From positions 1,116,001-1,180,000 of the forward strand of contig JANTUC010000016.1 of NCBI GenBank assembly GCA_026873275.1: a stretch of DNA of 64,000 nucleotides, read 5' to 3'. The DNA is from Pseudopithomyces maydicus. Lineage: Eukaryota; Ascomycota; Dothideomycetes; Pleosporales; Didymosphaeriaceae. The translations under genes and the position numbers were made by a program. Under the pieces are notes generated by a model that did not search any database, was not told the origin of the DNA, and worked only from the letters and a program-made list of their open reading frames with translations. This document shows, one piece after another, positions 12,431 through 22,947 of the stretch (position 1 is the first letter of the stretch; each line of letters opens with the position of its first letter).

Positions 12431-14491
12431 ATGGCGGGAAACTCCCCGGCGGGCTCCACCGCCTTCTTCGTCCTCGCCCTGCTGACCATCTGCGGTGCCG
12501 TGCTCCTCCTCCTGCGCTACTACCTCCCGCTGCGCACAACACCGGCCTTCATCACCGTCCCCGTCTTCCTGACCATCGCGCTTCCCGCTTCCATCGTCCT
12601 CCTCGTGCCCATCGACCTTGCGAGCAGCGCCGGCACAAAGGGGATATGGCTTGGCGACAATGTCGTGTACAAGTCGTGGCGCGTCACGTACTGGCTTACC
12701 TTCGTGCTGTCGTGGGCGATACTCCCGCTGCTGGGCGAGTACACGGATAGCGGGTACCGGGAGCCGAAGGCGCGCTTCTTGTACAGCGTGAAGAGCAATG
12801 GGCGATATTGGGCTGTTATGCTGGCGACGGGTGTGCTAGGACTGGTTTATTTTATATGGTACAATGGGTTTGATTTGGAGACGCTGAAGGGCATGGTTAT
12901 GGCAGTGGCGTATGCGTGGTCGCTTGCTTTGGCTATCTACTTGATGGGACATGGGCTTGTGGCTTTCCCGAGGAGCTTGTACCGCTATGCGAGTATCAGT
13001 GGGAGGTTGAAGCGGATACAGGCCTCGGCGCCTAAGATTCACGAGAAGTTGGAGGAGAGCTTGGAAAAGCTGGATCAGTATGAGGCGCAGGTTGTGCAGC
13101 TGAAGCAGAGGAAGAACGGGACGGCCAGAGAGTTCCAGGAGTGGATCGATGAGCTGGCGGAAAAGAGCAGTCTGCCCGAAAGCAGGGCGCCCGTTGTAGG
13201 ACGTACGAACGCCGCGACGGTTCCCCCTGTTGTGACGGAGCGCTACCTTGCGGATTTGACGCGCAAGTTGAAGAGGGCAAGGCACGCAAAGGTGCGGTTC
13301 GAAAGCGAGTGGGATCGCGTGGTCCAAAAAGCCATCAGGACCCAGGCCATTCTGGACTCCAAAGCAAGCCAAAGGCTGGAATTCAAAGACTCGCCGTTCC
13401 GAACCCGCGGCACACGATTCATCGATCGCATCGCCCTTCTCACCCCGTACACGCGCTACCTCCTCCACGTGCACGTCATCCCCACCCTCTTCTACACCGC
13501 CTGGGTTCTCACCTCCCTGGCCTCCCTCGCAGTCGTCTGGTCCGAGTGCATCCGCTCCCTCGTCCGCGACCCCAAGCTCTCCGTCATCGGCCTGACCGTA
13601 GTCCACCACCCGCCCTCGTCCCGCGGCCAAATCGGCTTCGGCGGCCAAGCCATCGCCGCCACTTGGCTCTGCTACATGCTCACCTGCTCCTTCTTCTCGC
13701 TCTCCGAGGTAAAGATCTGGGGCAACCGTGCCCTCGTCCGCCGCAACACATACCAGGAATCAGCAACGTGGTACTCGCTGCAGCTCGCCAAGCTGACCGT
13801 GCCCCTCTCCTACAACTTCGTCACCTTCATGCCGCGCAAGATCGTCCACGAAACCAGCTTCTTCAAGCTCCTGGGCCAGTACATCGACCTCACGCCCGTG
13901 GGCGAGAAGTTCAGCGATTACTTCCCCAGCTTCGTGCTGGTGCCCGTGCTCGCGACGGCGTTTGGCCTCTACGGCAAGATCAAGCGCATAGGCGGCTTCG
14001 GCGACCTGCTCGAGGACGAGGCGGACGACGCCGACGCCGCGGCGGGGATTTCCTCCTGGCGCGAGGGCCGCGCCTTGATCGAGCGTGAGATTCAAACGTC
14101 CTCGAGTGCAGCCGGTGGGAGCTTGAACCTGGGGCTGTCCCACAGGGCGGCGAGGAACGGCGCGCCGGCGGAGCGGTATGCGGATGAGCCCTCGTCGGCG
14201 GCGTCGGCTGCGGGACCGTCTTCTTCTTCGGCAGCCAGACAGCCGCGTACGCAGAGGAGGGCACGAAACGTGGATGATGATGAGGAGGGAGAAGGCAATT
14301 TCTTCACTGATTTCGGGGCGAGGGTCAGGAACACGTTTGAGACGAGGGATTGGGGGTTCGAGCGGCCGAGGTGGATGGGGGGTGAGGAGGAGGTTGGGAG
14401 GGGGTCGACGAGGAGGGGGCAGGAAAGGAGGGAGGAGAGAGGGGGAGGGTTTTTGGGGTTGTTTGGGGGGAGGGGGATGAGGGGAGGGTGA
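12431..14491 (+). CDS. LMBR1 domain-containing integral membrane protein
   Basis: This is a single exon of 686 residues. I start at the ATG at 12431 because the protein then begins directly with hydrophobic helices (MAGNSPAGSTAFFVLALLTI); the frame is open further upstream but that part is low complexity. It has about five N-terminal transmembrane segments, a central charged region (SGRLKRIQ to KLKRARHAK) likely to form a coiled coil, then further helices around LLTPYTRYLLHVHV and GQIGFGGQAIAATWLCYML. The C-terminal tail is Ser/Ala-, then Arg/Gly-rich. This arrangement matches the LMBR1/LIMR family, multi-pass proteins of endomembranes or plasma membrane whose fungal role is poorly known. No intron is needed. 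Confidence 0.85.
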   Translation: MAGNSPAGSTAFFVLALLTICGAVLLLLRYYLPLRTTPAFITVPVFLTIALPASIVLLVPIDLASSAGTKGIWLGDNVVYKSWRVTYWLTFVLSWAILPLLGEYTDSGYREPKARFLYSVKSNGRYWAVMLATGVLGLVYFIWYNGFDLETLKGMVMAVAYAWSLALAIYLMGHGLVAFPRSLYRYASISGRLKRIQASAPKIHEKLEESLEKLDQYEAQVVQLKQRKNGTAREFQEWIDELAEKSSLPESRAPVVGRTNAATVPPVVTERYLADLTRKLKRARHAKVRFESEWDRVVQKAIRTQAILDSKASQRLEFKDSPFRTRGTRFIDRIALLTPYTRYLLHVHVIPTLFYTAWVLTSLASLAVVWSECIRSLVRDPKLSVIGLTVVHHPPSSRGQIGFGGQAIAATWLCYMLTCSFFSLSEVKIWGNRALVRRNTYQESATWYSLQLAKLTVPLSYNFVTFMPRKIVHETSFFKLLGQYIDLTPVGEKFSDYFPSFVLVPVLATAFGLYGKIKRIGGFGDLLEDEADDADAAAGISSWREGRALIEREIQTSSSAAGGSLNLGLSHRAARNGAPAERYADEPSSAASAAGPSSSSAARQPRTQRRARNVDDDEEGEGNFFTDFGARVRNTFETRDWGFERPRWMGGEEEVGRGSTRRGQERREERGGGFLGLFGGRGMRGG

Positions 14492-15164
14492 GGTTGTAGC
14501 GTGCGGTGTCTTTAGATGAAGGAGGGTGGGGGGAATTATCAGGGGCATGGATGGCGTTATATTGGTATGGTATTGGAATTGGAATTGGAATTGGAATTGT
14601 ATAGTATTATGTAGTGTAGGCATCGGGTACGTACGTTGCATGATGGATAGGAGCGGTAATTCGGTAATCGATCGCGTGTGCTCGAGTTAGCTATCCTAGA
14701 GGGTTGGTAGTATCGTAAATACATCATCATGGGTTAACTTGCTTTGTTTTACTCATGAGGAGGGACTTTAGGAATGATGTTCGCAGGTGGACTCCATCAT
14801 CATCAGACTCGGTATCATCATCGCCATCGTCCTGCCCGTGGCATGTCGACCACCAAAGCGCATGCATATGTAGTGAACACACTTTTTAAACGAGGAAAGC
14901 GGAAGACATTGGACACCTTATCTCTTCTTTTAAGATTCTTAGTCATTTTTTCCACATCCGTATTATATCCAGGTCTTTTGGCTCGTGGGGTTCGTCCATA
15001 CGTTGAGAAAGAGAGCAGCGCACCGCCACATATCTGCTTTAGTTGATGTATTCCATCCACGCAGACACCACCATGTATTTAAAAGCTATCCGCCCGCACA
15101 CCGCATATGCTGATTTGATTTGATTTTGAACAGCGACCCAGACGGACACATGTTATTATCGAAT
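14492..15164. other. Intergenic with GGAATT microsatellite
   Basis: No gene is seen. A hexanucleotide run of about four and a half GGAATT units lies at roughly 14573–14599, just downstream of the LMBR1-like gene. Confidence 0.6.
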
Positions 15165-15620
15165 GGCAATGTTCTTTTCTTTTGAGCGTGGAGTAACTCA
15201 GACGTGGGCCAATGAGCTGATCCTTTGGATTTCGGGAGTGCCGGATTTGAGCCAGAGGTGTGTGCAGGGAGAAATGCTGGCATGAGCAGAAACGCTCGCG
15301 TTTCCGACGCAGAGCATGAGAGAAGAGGTTTTGTTTTCTTTAGGTGAACCTGGAGGAACTCGGTCATGAATTGAGGAGTTGATCCTTTGGAATTTCGGCA
15401 GTGCTGGATTCGAGTCGTGGTGCGGAGTAGAGAGAGATGCTGGCATGGAGTAAAGTGTTCGAGTTGTCCGAGGCACGGCATATCAGGATAGATGTGGGTT
15501 TTTCTTTTGGGCAAGCCTGGAGAAACTCAGGAATGTATGAAGCAGCTGATCCATTGGATTTCGGCAGTACCGGATATGCATCGTGGTTGCGCGTAAAGAG
15601 ATATTCGCCAATTTTAGGAA
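15165..15620. repeat. Three-copy degenerate tandem repeat, unit about 165 bp
   Basis: A core reading GCTGATCCTTTGGATTTCGG, followed by CAGTGCCGGAT, recurs with small changes at 15216, 15378 and 15545, so the period is 162 then 167 bp. The flanks also match between copies. Each core is preceded by a T-rich block ending TTTTCTTTT and an (G)GAACTCnGnnATGAA-like stretch, and copies 1 and 2 share GAGAGAGATGCTGGCATG-type sequence behind the core. Open frames crossing the array on the minus strand show the same duplication at protein level, but nothing suggests a real protein. Confidence 0.8.
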
Positions 15621-15892
15621 GGGTAGGGAAGAACAGCCCAGGAGGGGGACATGTACATTGCCCTCCTGTATTTTAAACATTGTGCTAAGGAGTGTGAGGA
15701 ATCAAGAAAGAGAGCAACGCCAGAACAGCGCGTACATATAGACGAAAACATCCGAACTGAAATCAAACTCCCTCGCACGAGCCAGCAAAATCGCCTAAAA
15801 ACTGAAAACCGCAGCCCATGTATCTATCCCACCCTCCTCACCCTACCCTTTCTTCCCCACCGCCCCATACGCCCCCTCCCTATTCCTCCCAT

Positions 15893-17014
15893 TCACCTCC
15901 CCCTCCACTCCTCAATATACCCCTCCACCTCCCCCGCCCCATTCATCTCCCCTTCCACCGGCGCCCCCCACTCCGTCCAACACGGCACGACCCCCGTCCA
16001 CACCCTGCCCCTCAACTCCTCATCCTTCAAATCCTTCCTGTCATCCGCGGGACCCCCGTGCGGATCTTGGCGCTCGCCGTCTCGATCGTGATGCGCAGGA
16101 CGGAGGTCGATTTGAGCTCGGCGGGGGTCGCGGGGTTGCGGCTGCGTTCCCAGCGCGTGGGGAGCATGTTGTTGGTTATGAGGGTCATGGCGTGGAGGGT
16201 TTCCGCGGGGGAGGTGACGGGGTGGGCGGTGCCGTGGGCGAGGGCGGAGCGGTAGTTGCAGGAGTTGTCTGGGGGGTTAGTGGGTGGGTGGGTGGAAAGG
16301 GGAAGGAAAGGAATAGACGTACGGAATGGTGCGAGTGCGAGGACTAAACCATCCATAAGTCTGGCCTCGTTAGTATCATTGCTCCTCTCTTTGGTTTTCA
16401 GCAACTCACGACGCGGCAACCGTAACTTTCAACCCCTCCTCGCCCCCTCCTTACTCTTCCGAAACATCCTCCCGCTCACATATCTACACCCGTCAGCCCA
16501 TCTGTTCCCTTCCCTTTCTCTCATCGCCTCCTCTATATAAGTATACTCACCCATGCACATAAATATCCCTCTTCCCGCTCTCATCCGCATCGTCGCCAAA
16601 CACGCCCGTACATCCCAGCATGGGTAGCGTAACGGGATACTCCTGCTCCGGGTCGATGAACGAGACGTGTAGGATGGGTGCTTCGTCGATGATGGAGTGG
16701 ATGGTTTGGTAGTCGTAGGCGCCTGGTTTGGGGTTAGCTTTGTTACTTGTGACTGTGGTTGGGTTTGTCGGTTGGGGTCGTTGCTGGGAGGGAGGGAGGG
16801 AGGAAGAGAAGATAGATCGGAGGTGTGTACAGATGATATGTGAGTGCGTTTGATACGGGAAGATGGATTAATCTGTATGTGTATGTAGGGAAGGAGAAAG
16901 AGGGCGATGAAAAGAGAAGGGTGGTGCTACAGGAAAGGAAAACATACCTCTCTTCGCCAACCTGCCCAACTTGTTCACCTTCGTAATGGGATAGCTGCCC
17001 TGTTCCCCTGCCAT
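15893..17014 (-). CDS. FMN-binding PNPOx-like (flavin-nucleotide-binding) protein, with two apparent single-base frame breaks
   Basis: Five exons on the minus strand: 17014–16948, 16722–16551, 16483–16410, 16360–16323 and 16268–15893. All splice phases fit a 242-residue protein if one base is missing in the CCCC run at 16433–16436 and another in the GGG run at 16049–16051 (plus strand). Recognisable parts are RGAYDYQTIHSIIDEAPILHV, SLMDGLVLALAPFH, NYRSALAHGTAHPV and ELKSTSVLRITIETASAKI, the order found in the pyridoxamine-5'-phosphate-oxidase-like split-barrel family (NimA-like FMN-binding proteins). Those proteins bind FMN as homodimers; the substrate is unknown. Because each break is one base in a G/C homopolymer and everything else is conserved, I favour assembly error over a pseudogene. 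Confidence 0.8.
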
Positions 17015-17981
17015 ATCGCTCTTTCTTTCTACACTGGAATCTGAAAAGTACTGCCTGTATAAATCTATCAATATAAAGTATATCTCAATCCAAAGTTCGT
17101 CTCCTTATATGATCTTTTCCCCTCTCTTCTTTGTGTGTGTCTCTCTCTAGTTGTATCTGGCAATGTCTTTCCCTCTCCTCTATATATACGCAACCATCCA
17201 TCACCACCATCCATCACCATGTCACCCCAAGGGCGTACCATACGTAAGTACGCTACCCCCTCGCCCCTCCCCTCCACCCACATTCCGCGGGGTTGTCACC
17301 AGCGCGGGGTGCGCGCTAATTGGTTCGCTTCGCGCGTGTGCAGCGTGTATCTATCTGGGCATGCACGCATGGCGAGTATAGTATATCGAGGGGGATAGAG
17401 GGGGATAGTGACGGAGGGAGGGAGCGTAGTGGTAGGAATGATGAGCGGTAGCGAGCGTGTATGTCGTCAGAGGGATGGATGTATGGATGTATGGGTGGGT
17501 TCGCGTGCGTGACTTCCCTCAGACATACACATGCATGTACGGTAGATGGCTTTCTACGTACGCTGAGTTACGCGTGGTTTGAGCCATTTGATAGATATGC
17601 ATATATATAATTCGAGCCGTAAACTCGTCCTATTCTGCCCTATCCATCCTATCACATCCTATTCCTCTCTATCCCAGAGCCCGGGATCAATCTCTGGCAG
17701 GATTGAGGCACGTATACCATACGATACCACACCATCCCACCCATCCCATCCCATAGCATAGCATAGCATAGCATGGGACCCCCCATGCCAAATACCCCAA
17801 CGCCTGTAAAACGCCACCCATGCACACATACATGTATCCATGCATCCACCCAGCTCATATCTACAATACATAACAATAGCACGCCGGCTCTCTCCCTTTC
17901 TCTTCACACCTCTGCATACCTCTCCCCTCCCCCATGTGTTAAACAGCATGCATGTAAGTAGGCCTGCACAGCAAGCCAACT
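17015..17981. other. Intergenic, with CATAG microsatellite
   Basis: Nearly 970 bp lies between the FMN-binding gene start and the GID4 gene end. It has low-complexity tracts (TGGATGTATGG near 17475, five CATAG units near 17756–17776, CCTATC repeats near 17645) and no supported gene. Confidence 0.6.
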
Positions 17982-20389
17982 CTACCGAAACCCCCACTTG
18001 GGAAACCACCTCCCGCGCACGCTCTCCAGCTCCAAACACTGGTACGGACTACTCTGCGGATCGTAGTACAAGCCCTCGACGCGGCCGTCGCTCCTCCGGA
18101 GGCAGACGTAGTAGAAGCCGCTGATGGTCAGACCGCATCCCTCTTCTACCTCTTGGATCCTGTTCGATGACGTTTGCGTACCTGTCGTCGTATTCCCACC
18201 TCCATTCCCACCTCCATTACTCCCGTGGGTTGCACTTCCAGCACGACCCCCTCCCACCTTTCCTCCCCCTCTGCTCCCCACCCCCGCTCTGCACCTCGTC
18301 CCTCAACGCCTTGACAAAACACCTCTCCTTCCACCGCATCAGCACCCACTCCCTGCACAGCACGTTCTCGAACCACGCCCTGCTCGCCAGGCACCGCACC
18401 ACCTCGTCGTCGCTCATTCCCTGGAACACGGCCAGCTTGCGCCAGTACATGGCGTCCGTCGCGGGGGTCGAGTTGAACGACTCGGTGAGCAGGGTGTGCG
18501 TGTTGAAGTCTATGATTTCGCCCTCGAGGTAGGTTGTTATGGAGGAGGTGCGGGTGTAGGGGGAGGGGATTGTATTTGTTGTGTTTGCTACAGAGGTGGA
18601 AGTGGAGGGGTTGGGGAGGGGGTGAATGTTGTGGTTGTGGTGGATGTGGAATTGGATGTTGGGGGGAGAGTGGAGGAGGAGAGGAGGGATTGGTGGGAAT
18701 GCGGGTGTGAGGGGACGTTGTAGGCTTCCATGGTGGCGGAGAGGGTCATGGTGGTGTAGTCGATGGAGTGGATAGTTACCTTGGATTGAAAGTCAGTATA
18801 AAGGTATACTTTTGTGAAATGTAGAGTCAGTACGTACCTTGACGGGCCACCGGTCCTGATGCGGCGCGTGCGACGTGACGAGCTCAGGTGGCAGACCATG
18901 AAGCGAAGTCGCGGGATCGTCCCAGGGAATGTGGTCTCTTGCCGAGTTGCTCCACGTGGGGCGGGGGTCAGCGAGGCTCGAGCCTGCGGGCCTGGAACGG
19001 TGGAGGGTCGCTGTCGTTGCGACGTGTGTGGCGTGTTGGCAGCCGGACTGGATACAAGTCAGCGAAGTCCCATGTCAGCATCTGAATGAAATAAAAAAAC
19101 ATACCAGCACAGCTCCGGGGGCCAGCCACGACGTCTCAGCTGGGGGCGGCAGGGTGAACGGATCGAGCACAAAGTCCTGGTGGTCGTCGACAAAATACTC
19201 TTTCTTCAGGAAGCCTGCGTCAATCGCGTAATTCACAGAGTCATCGATGCTCTGCGACTGGCGTATCTTGGACAGATATTTGATGGTCTGCTCGACCATG
19301 GGATTCACCTGCGATGACGGCGCTTGCGTGCGATCTAGATAACTCCTCCGGTACGAGTCCACCCGCTGCAGCATGTCGCGGTCCCGTATCGTCTCCCTCC
19401 GCTGCTGCGACAAGCGCTCCATCGCCTGGCGCGTCGACTCGTACGTCCTGTCCCTCCAGTCACTCGTCGGATGCGGCGACCTGGTAGCCTCGCGGTCAGC
19501 ATATCGTTGCTGGAGATCCCGCGATCGCGCCGCGAACCGGGGGTTCCTCCGCACCGACTGCAGCAGGGCGGCAGACCTGAGGGAGCTCTCCGTCTGCGAC
19601 GGCTGCGACGTGTTGAGCAAGCGCGAGACCTGCGCGCGAGAACGCTCCCGCTCCGAGTCGAGCTGAGAGCGGCCCAGCAGGCGCAAGATATCGGGATGCG
19701 TGTTCGGCTGCTCGCGACGCAGCTCCTGCAAGATGGCCTCGAGCTCGGCCTCGTCGTCGGCCTCGTCGGTGGCAGGCGACCAGTCGTACAGGCTGTTCCT
19801 ACTAGGCACGCGGTCGCCATAGGGCTGGGTCCGGGGCTCGCTGCTGCTCTGGTGGTCGCTGTGCAGGCGGCCGAGGCGGTTCATGACCCGGCGCAGGCGA
19901 TCTGTGCGGTCGCGGTGCTCGAGCTCGGAGCGTTCGAGGGTGCGCAGGCGGTCGCGCGAGCGCTCGAAGCGGCGCTGGTGGCGGTCCAGGTTGGCGTCGT
20001 GGTGGCCGAGGTGGACGCCGATCTGCGAGAGGGCCTGCGTGTGCTCGTCGAGGTTGGCGCGCAGCGAGCGCAGCTGCGAGTCGAGGTCGCGGTCGGCCTG
20101 GCGGTCTGCGTCGAGGCGGTCGCGGTCGCGCTCGTGCTCGTGCTCGTGTTCAAGCTCGTGCTGGGTGGTGAGGGTGGCGGCGAGGTTGTAGACGTGCTGG
20201 GTGACGGGGCTCTCCAGCGCTTCGTTGAGGGCCTGCGAGATGTACGGAGCGGGGTCCTGGCGCAGGCAGACAGTCAGCGACCACGTCTCGCAATGCTATG
20301 GTATGGTGAGTCTGATAGAGCAGCCGTACCTGGGGCTCGGCGGGCGGGCTGGGATAGCGGGACGTGGAGTCGTCGTTTGCGGGCGGCAT
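17982..20389 (-). CDS. GID4: Vid24/GID4 substrate receptor of the GID/CTLH ubiquitin ligase, with long charged N-terminal extension
   Basis: Exons on the minus strand: 20389–20330, 20256–19105, 19047–18838 and 18779–17982. Introns of 73, 57 and 58 nt are well formed. The C-terminal half carries the Vid24 beta-barrel: WPVKVTIHSIDYTTMTLSATMEAYN, SSITTYLEGEIIDFNTHTLL, WVLMRWKERCFV and CGLTISGFYYVCLR. This receptor recognises N-terminal proline degrons on gluconeogenic enzymes. The first ~400 residues are Arg/Glu/Asp-rich with HEHEHE and coiled-coil-like repeats. Two frame changes occur in exon 4. One needs a single extra base near the six-G run at 18661–18666 and contains no possible intron. The other, in a Gly-rich insert, is solved either by a 76-nt intron at 18182–18257 (weak donor GTGGGA) or by two missing G bases. 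The intact protein would be about 714 residues. Confidence 0.82.
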
Positions 20390-21900
20390 GTCGTCCCCAG
20401 CGGCTGCTACCGTCGCCCACTCTTTTTCACTCTCGGGTCGCTGCTGCTATGGCGCGCCCACATGCATCGCGCTTGGCGACAGTGTATGCAAGTGCAGTGC
20501 AGTGTTGATGGCGGAGGGATGCCCGCTTTGTCGCCCCCAGCCAGCCTCACCAGCGGCGGCTCTTTGTGCAGTGCATGCCAACCACGAATCATCCATGCCC
20601 GCTTCCAAGCCCACTTGAAACAAGCAACCAAGCGCAGCCGTTTTGCAATCAGCGCGCCCAGCACCCTGGTTCCGACCCTCTGGCAGCAAAGACCCGCAGA
20701 GCCCCAGGGAGTCTGTGCAGGCCTGGCCGTGCTCTGCTTGCCCGCCTCCGGACCCCTGGCGATCGCTCCATCCGAAGATCGCCAGTTTAGACATGCAGAT
20801 TCAGCGGTTCAAGCTTCAACACACGACTTCAGATGCAAGTTGAGTTCAAGTACAAGTTCGTTTTTTATTAATTTACGCTATGAAGAAGCTTGCTTCTGCC
20901 AGCATCCGATTCACCCCGCCCGGAGGTGCTTCTTCCAAGACCCAGTCCTGAAGAGTAGGAGATGAACCTACAGTCCCTGTCCTACAGCCGCCCAACCAGA
21001 CGGACCACCACCAGCGCTGCCCGTGCCGACCGCGTGTTTGTTCCGCAAGCAGAAGACCACGCAGTCAGAGACTAGCTCTTGCACGCACAAACTGCTGCTG
21101 TCGGTCCATCGGTCTGGAGGCTGCGGTGCAAGGACGAAGATTACAGTACAGCATCCCAGATGCCTGTGTGTATCTTTTGTCATCGTCTCTCAGCGATCCT
21201 GCTAGCAATCAATGCCAGTAAAGGCCGCGGGTAGAGAGGGCCAAAGGCGAGGCTGGTACGGAAGAGATCTGGCCTCGTTTCTCGTCCAACCTGGCCCTGC
21301 GCCCCTCTACCCGCTAGCCCCCATCCTGAGTAGATTAAAAGGCGTCTTTTCGTAACTGCATATCGATCATGAGTGGCATGCCATGCTCAATGAAGAGATC
21401 GCAGCCGTAAAGGCGTCCGACGACATTAAAGGAAATCAAAGGAAATGTGAACCCAGCCGAGTATACCTGCTCGTAGCCGTGAGGCTGATCCGTCTTTAAA
21501 ATGCCTGACATGCGAACCTCCCAGAGATGCAAAGGAAAGAAAAAACGACAGACCTGGTCCGGCCGCTGGATGCATGGTAGCAATAAAAGGAAACGCTCGC
21601 TGATAGTTAATAAGGAAAAAGCCTGGATATCAAGGAAACTTTGTACGAGAGAAGAGAGGAGAAAGTCAAACGCTCGCTAAAATCGATCAAACGCCGTCCC
21701 ATGCCTTGGTATAATGATGTCGAGAGGTGTTGTACATCACTTTCGTGCATATCGCATATGTTTTCGTCTCGTGTCGTGCCGAAGCCGCAGGGTTGTGCGC
21801 ATCAACCGGGTGCGGTAGGGAAAATGGAGGGGGACTGGCCAGGTCCGCGCTTCCCAAGCAATGTGACAGAGGACAGGTACCACGTTTCTAGGCGTACGTC
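20390..21900. other. Intergenic, about 1.5 kb
   Basis: No protein-like frame or RNA gene was found. The first few hundred bases should hold the GID4 promoter; the rest is likely the 3' flank of the next minus-strand gene. Confidence 0.5.
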
Positions 21901-22947
21901 TTACGTGAAGGCGGCGTACTGTGGTGCAAATCCGGTATCCCATCCGAAACCGCTGCTGAATCCGCTGTGCACGGCGCTTGACCCGCATTGCTGGGCCAGC
22001 ATGCTAGGCAGAGGCAGAGCGGGTATCGGTGCGACTGCTTGGGGCGGGCTGTAGTACTGGCTCGTCGTGTTGAATGGCTGGCTGAAGGAAGGCGTCGGGG
22101 ACGGCAGTTGCACGGCCTCCATGCTCATGGTGCTCCAGAAGGAAGGGGACGATTCACCGCAGGTGGTAATGGTCGGGCTGGGTGTGGTCGAGAGGGTCCT
22201 CCACGACTCGACGGGCGCCGGCTGTGACTGCAAGACGTGGTGGCTGGGCCACCAGCCGGAAGCGCCCGGCGAGCTCGGCAGCAACGGGGCAGGCCGGACG
22301 ACGTCGACGATGCGGGGCGGAGGAGGAAGAAGCGGGTGGAACAGCCCCATGATGGCGCCCTTGACGTCCTCACCTCGGCCCTCAAGAAGTTCTCCCGCTC
22401 CTTCCTCTTCCATGCCTTCCAGAGCGCGTGCGCCGGTGCGGAACACGTAGCGGTTGACGGCCTGCACGAACTCGTCCTGCAGCTTCTTCAGCTGGGCCTC
22501 CTTCTCGGGCCAGTTCCAGGTGTTGGCCGACACGTCGACCGAGTAGATGTCTTTGTGGTACTCGGTAAGCGCCTCGATTGTCTCAGGCGTGAGCTTGAAT
22601 GCAACCTCATGCTGTGAGACCATGTCGACGTGCACGACGTAGGCCTCGATGTGGATGACCTGGTAGTTGAAGATGGCTTCCACAAGCGGGTTGGCGTCCT
22701 TGCGGAGTTCCGAATCGGGGGCCTTGGGGACCATGATGGAGCACAGCGACCAGATGGCATTGGATCCGGACAGCGTCTCGGTGAGACAGCGGGTGTGTTG
22801 CTGCACACTGTTGAGCGGTCGCTTAACCCGGTTTATCCTCTTGAGCGTCTGTGTCAGCCAGGGCTCCACCTTGGAGTTGAGCACAATGTTGACGGTCGAG
22901 CGTGGTGCAAAGGCGGCTGCCGAGGCAGGTAATAATTGAATCGGCAT
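21901..22947 (-). CDS. Orphan protein with Pro/Ser-rich C-terminus
   Basis: This is a single minus-strand exon of 348 residues. I take the methionine at 22947 (MPIQLLPASAAAFAPRST) as start; a further 30 in-frame codons upstream look like 5' UTR. Residues 1–180 are compact and helix-rich (TLKRINRVKRPLN, HRDI-like EALTEYHKDIYSVDV, EAQLKKLQDEFVQAVNRYVF). The rest is low complexity, rich in Pro, Ser and Thr, and ends GFAPQYAAFT. I do not recognise a family; the length and composition of the first half make it likely to be a real gene. A nuclear or regulatory role is possible from the tail composition, but this is only a guess. Confidence 0.6.
   Translation of the reverse strand: MPIQLLPASAAAFAPRSTVNIVLNSKVEPWLTQTLKRINRVKRPLNSVQQHTRCLTETLSGSNAIWSLCSIMVPKAPDSELRKDANPLVEAIFNYQVIHIEAYVVHVDMVSQHEVAFKLTPETIEALTEYHKDIYSVDVSANTWNWPEKEAQLKKLQDEFVQAVNRYVFRTGARALEGMEEEGAGELLEGRGEDVKGAIMGLFHPLLPPPPRIVDVVRPAPLLPSSPGASGWWPSHHVLQSQPAPVESWRTLSTTPSPTITTCGESSPSFWSTMSMEAVQLPSPTPSFSQPFNTTSQYYSPPQAVAPIPALPLPSMLAQQCGSSAVHSGFSSGFGWDTGFAPQYAAFT

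Noticed and set aside
15086..15514. 142-codon minus-strand ORF over the 165-bp repeat
   Set aside because: The protein simply mirrors the repeat and has no natural composition or domain.
15165..15620. CRISPR-like regular repeat
   Set aside because: Period and unit length are wrong, the units are contiguous without spacers, and the genome is a fungal nucleus.
18600..18750. An intron to explain the GID4 frame change near 18660
   Set aside because: The only GT dinucleotides on the coding strand are GTCCCC and GTAGCA; neither gives a usable donor in the right phase, so a base deficit is needed.
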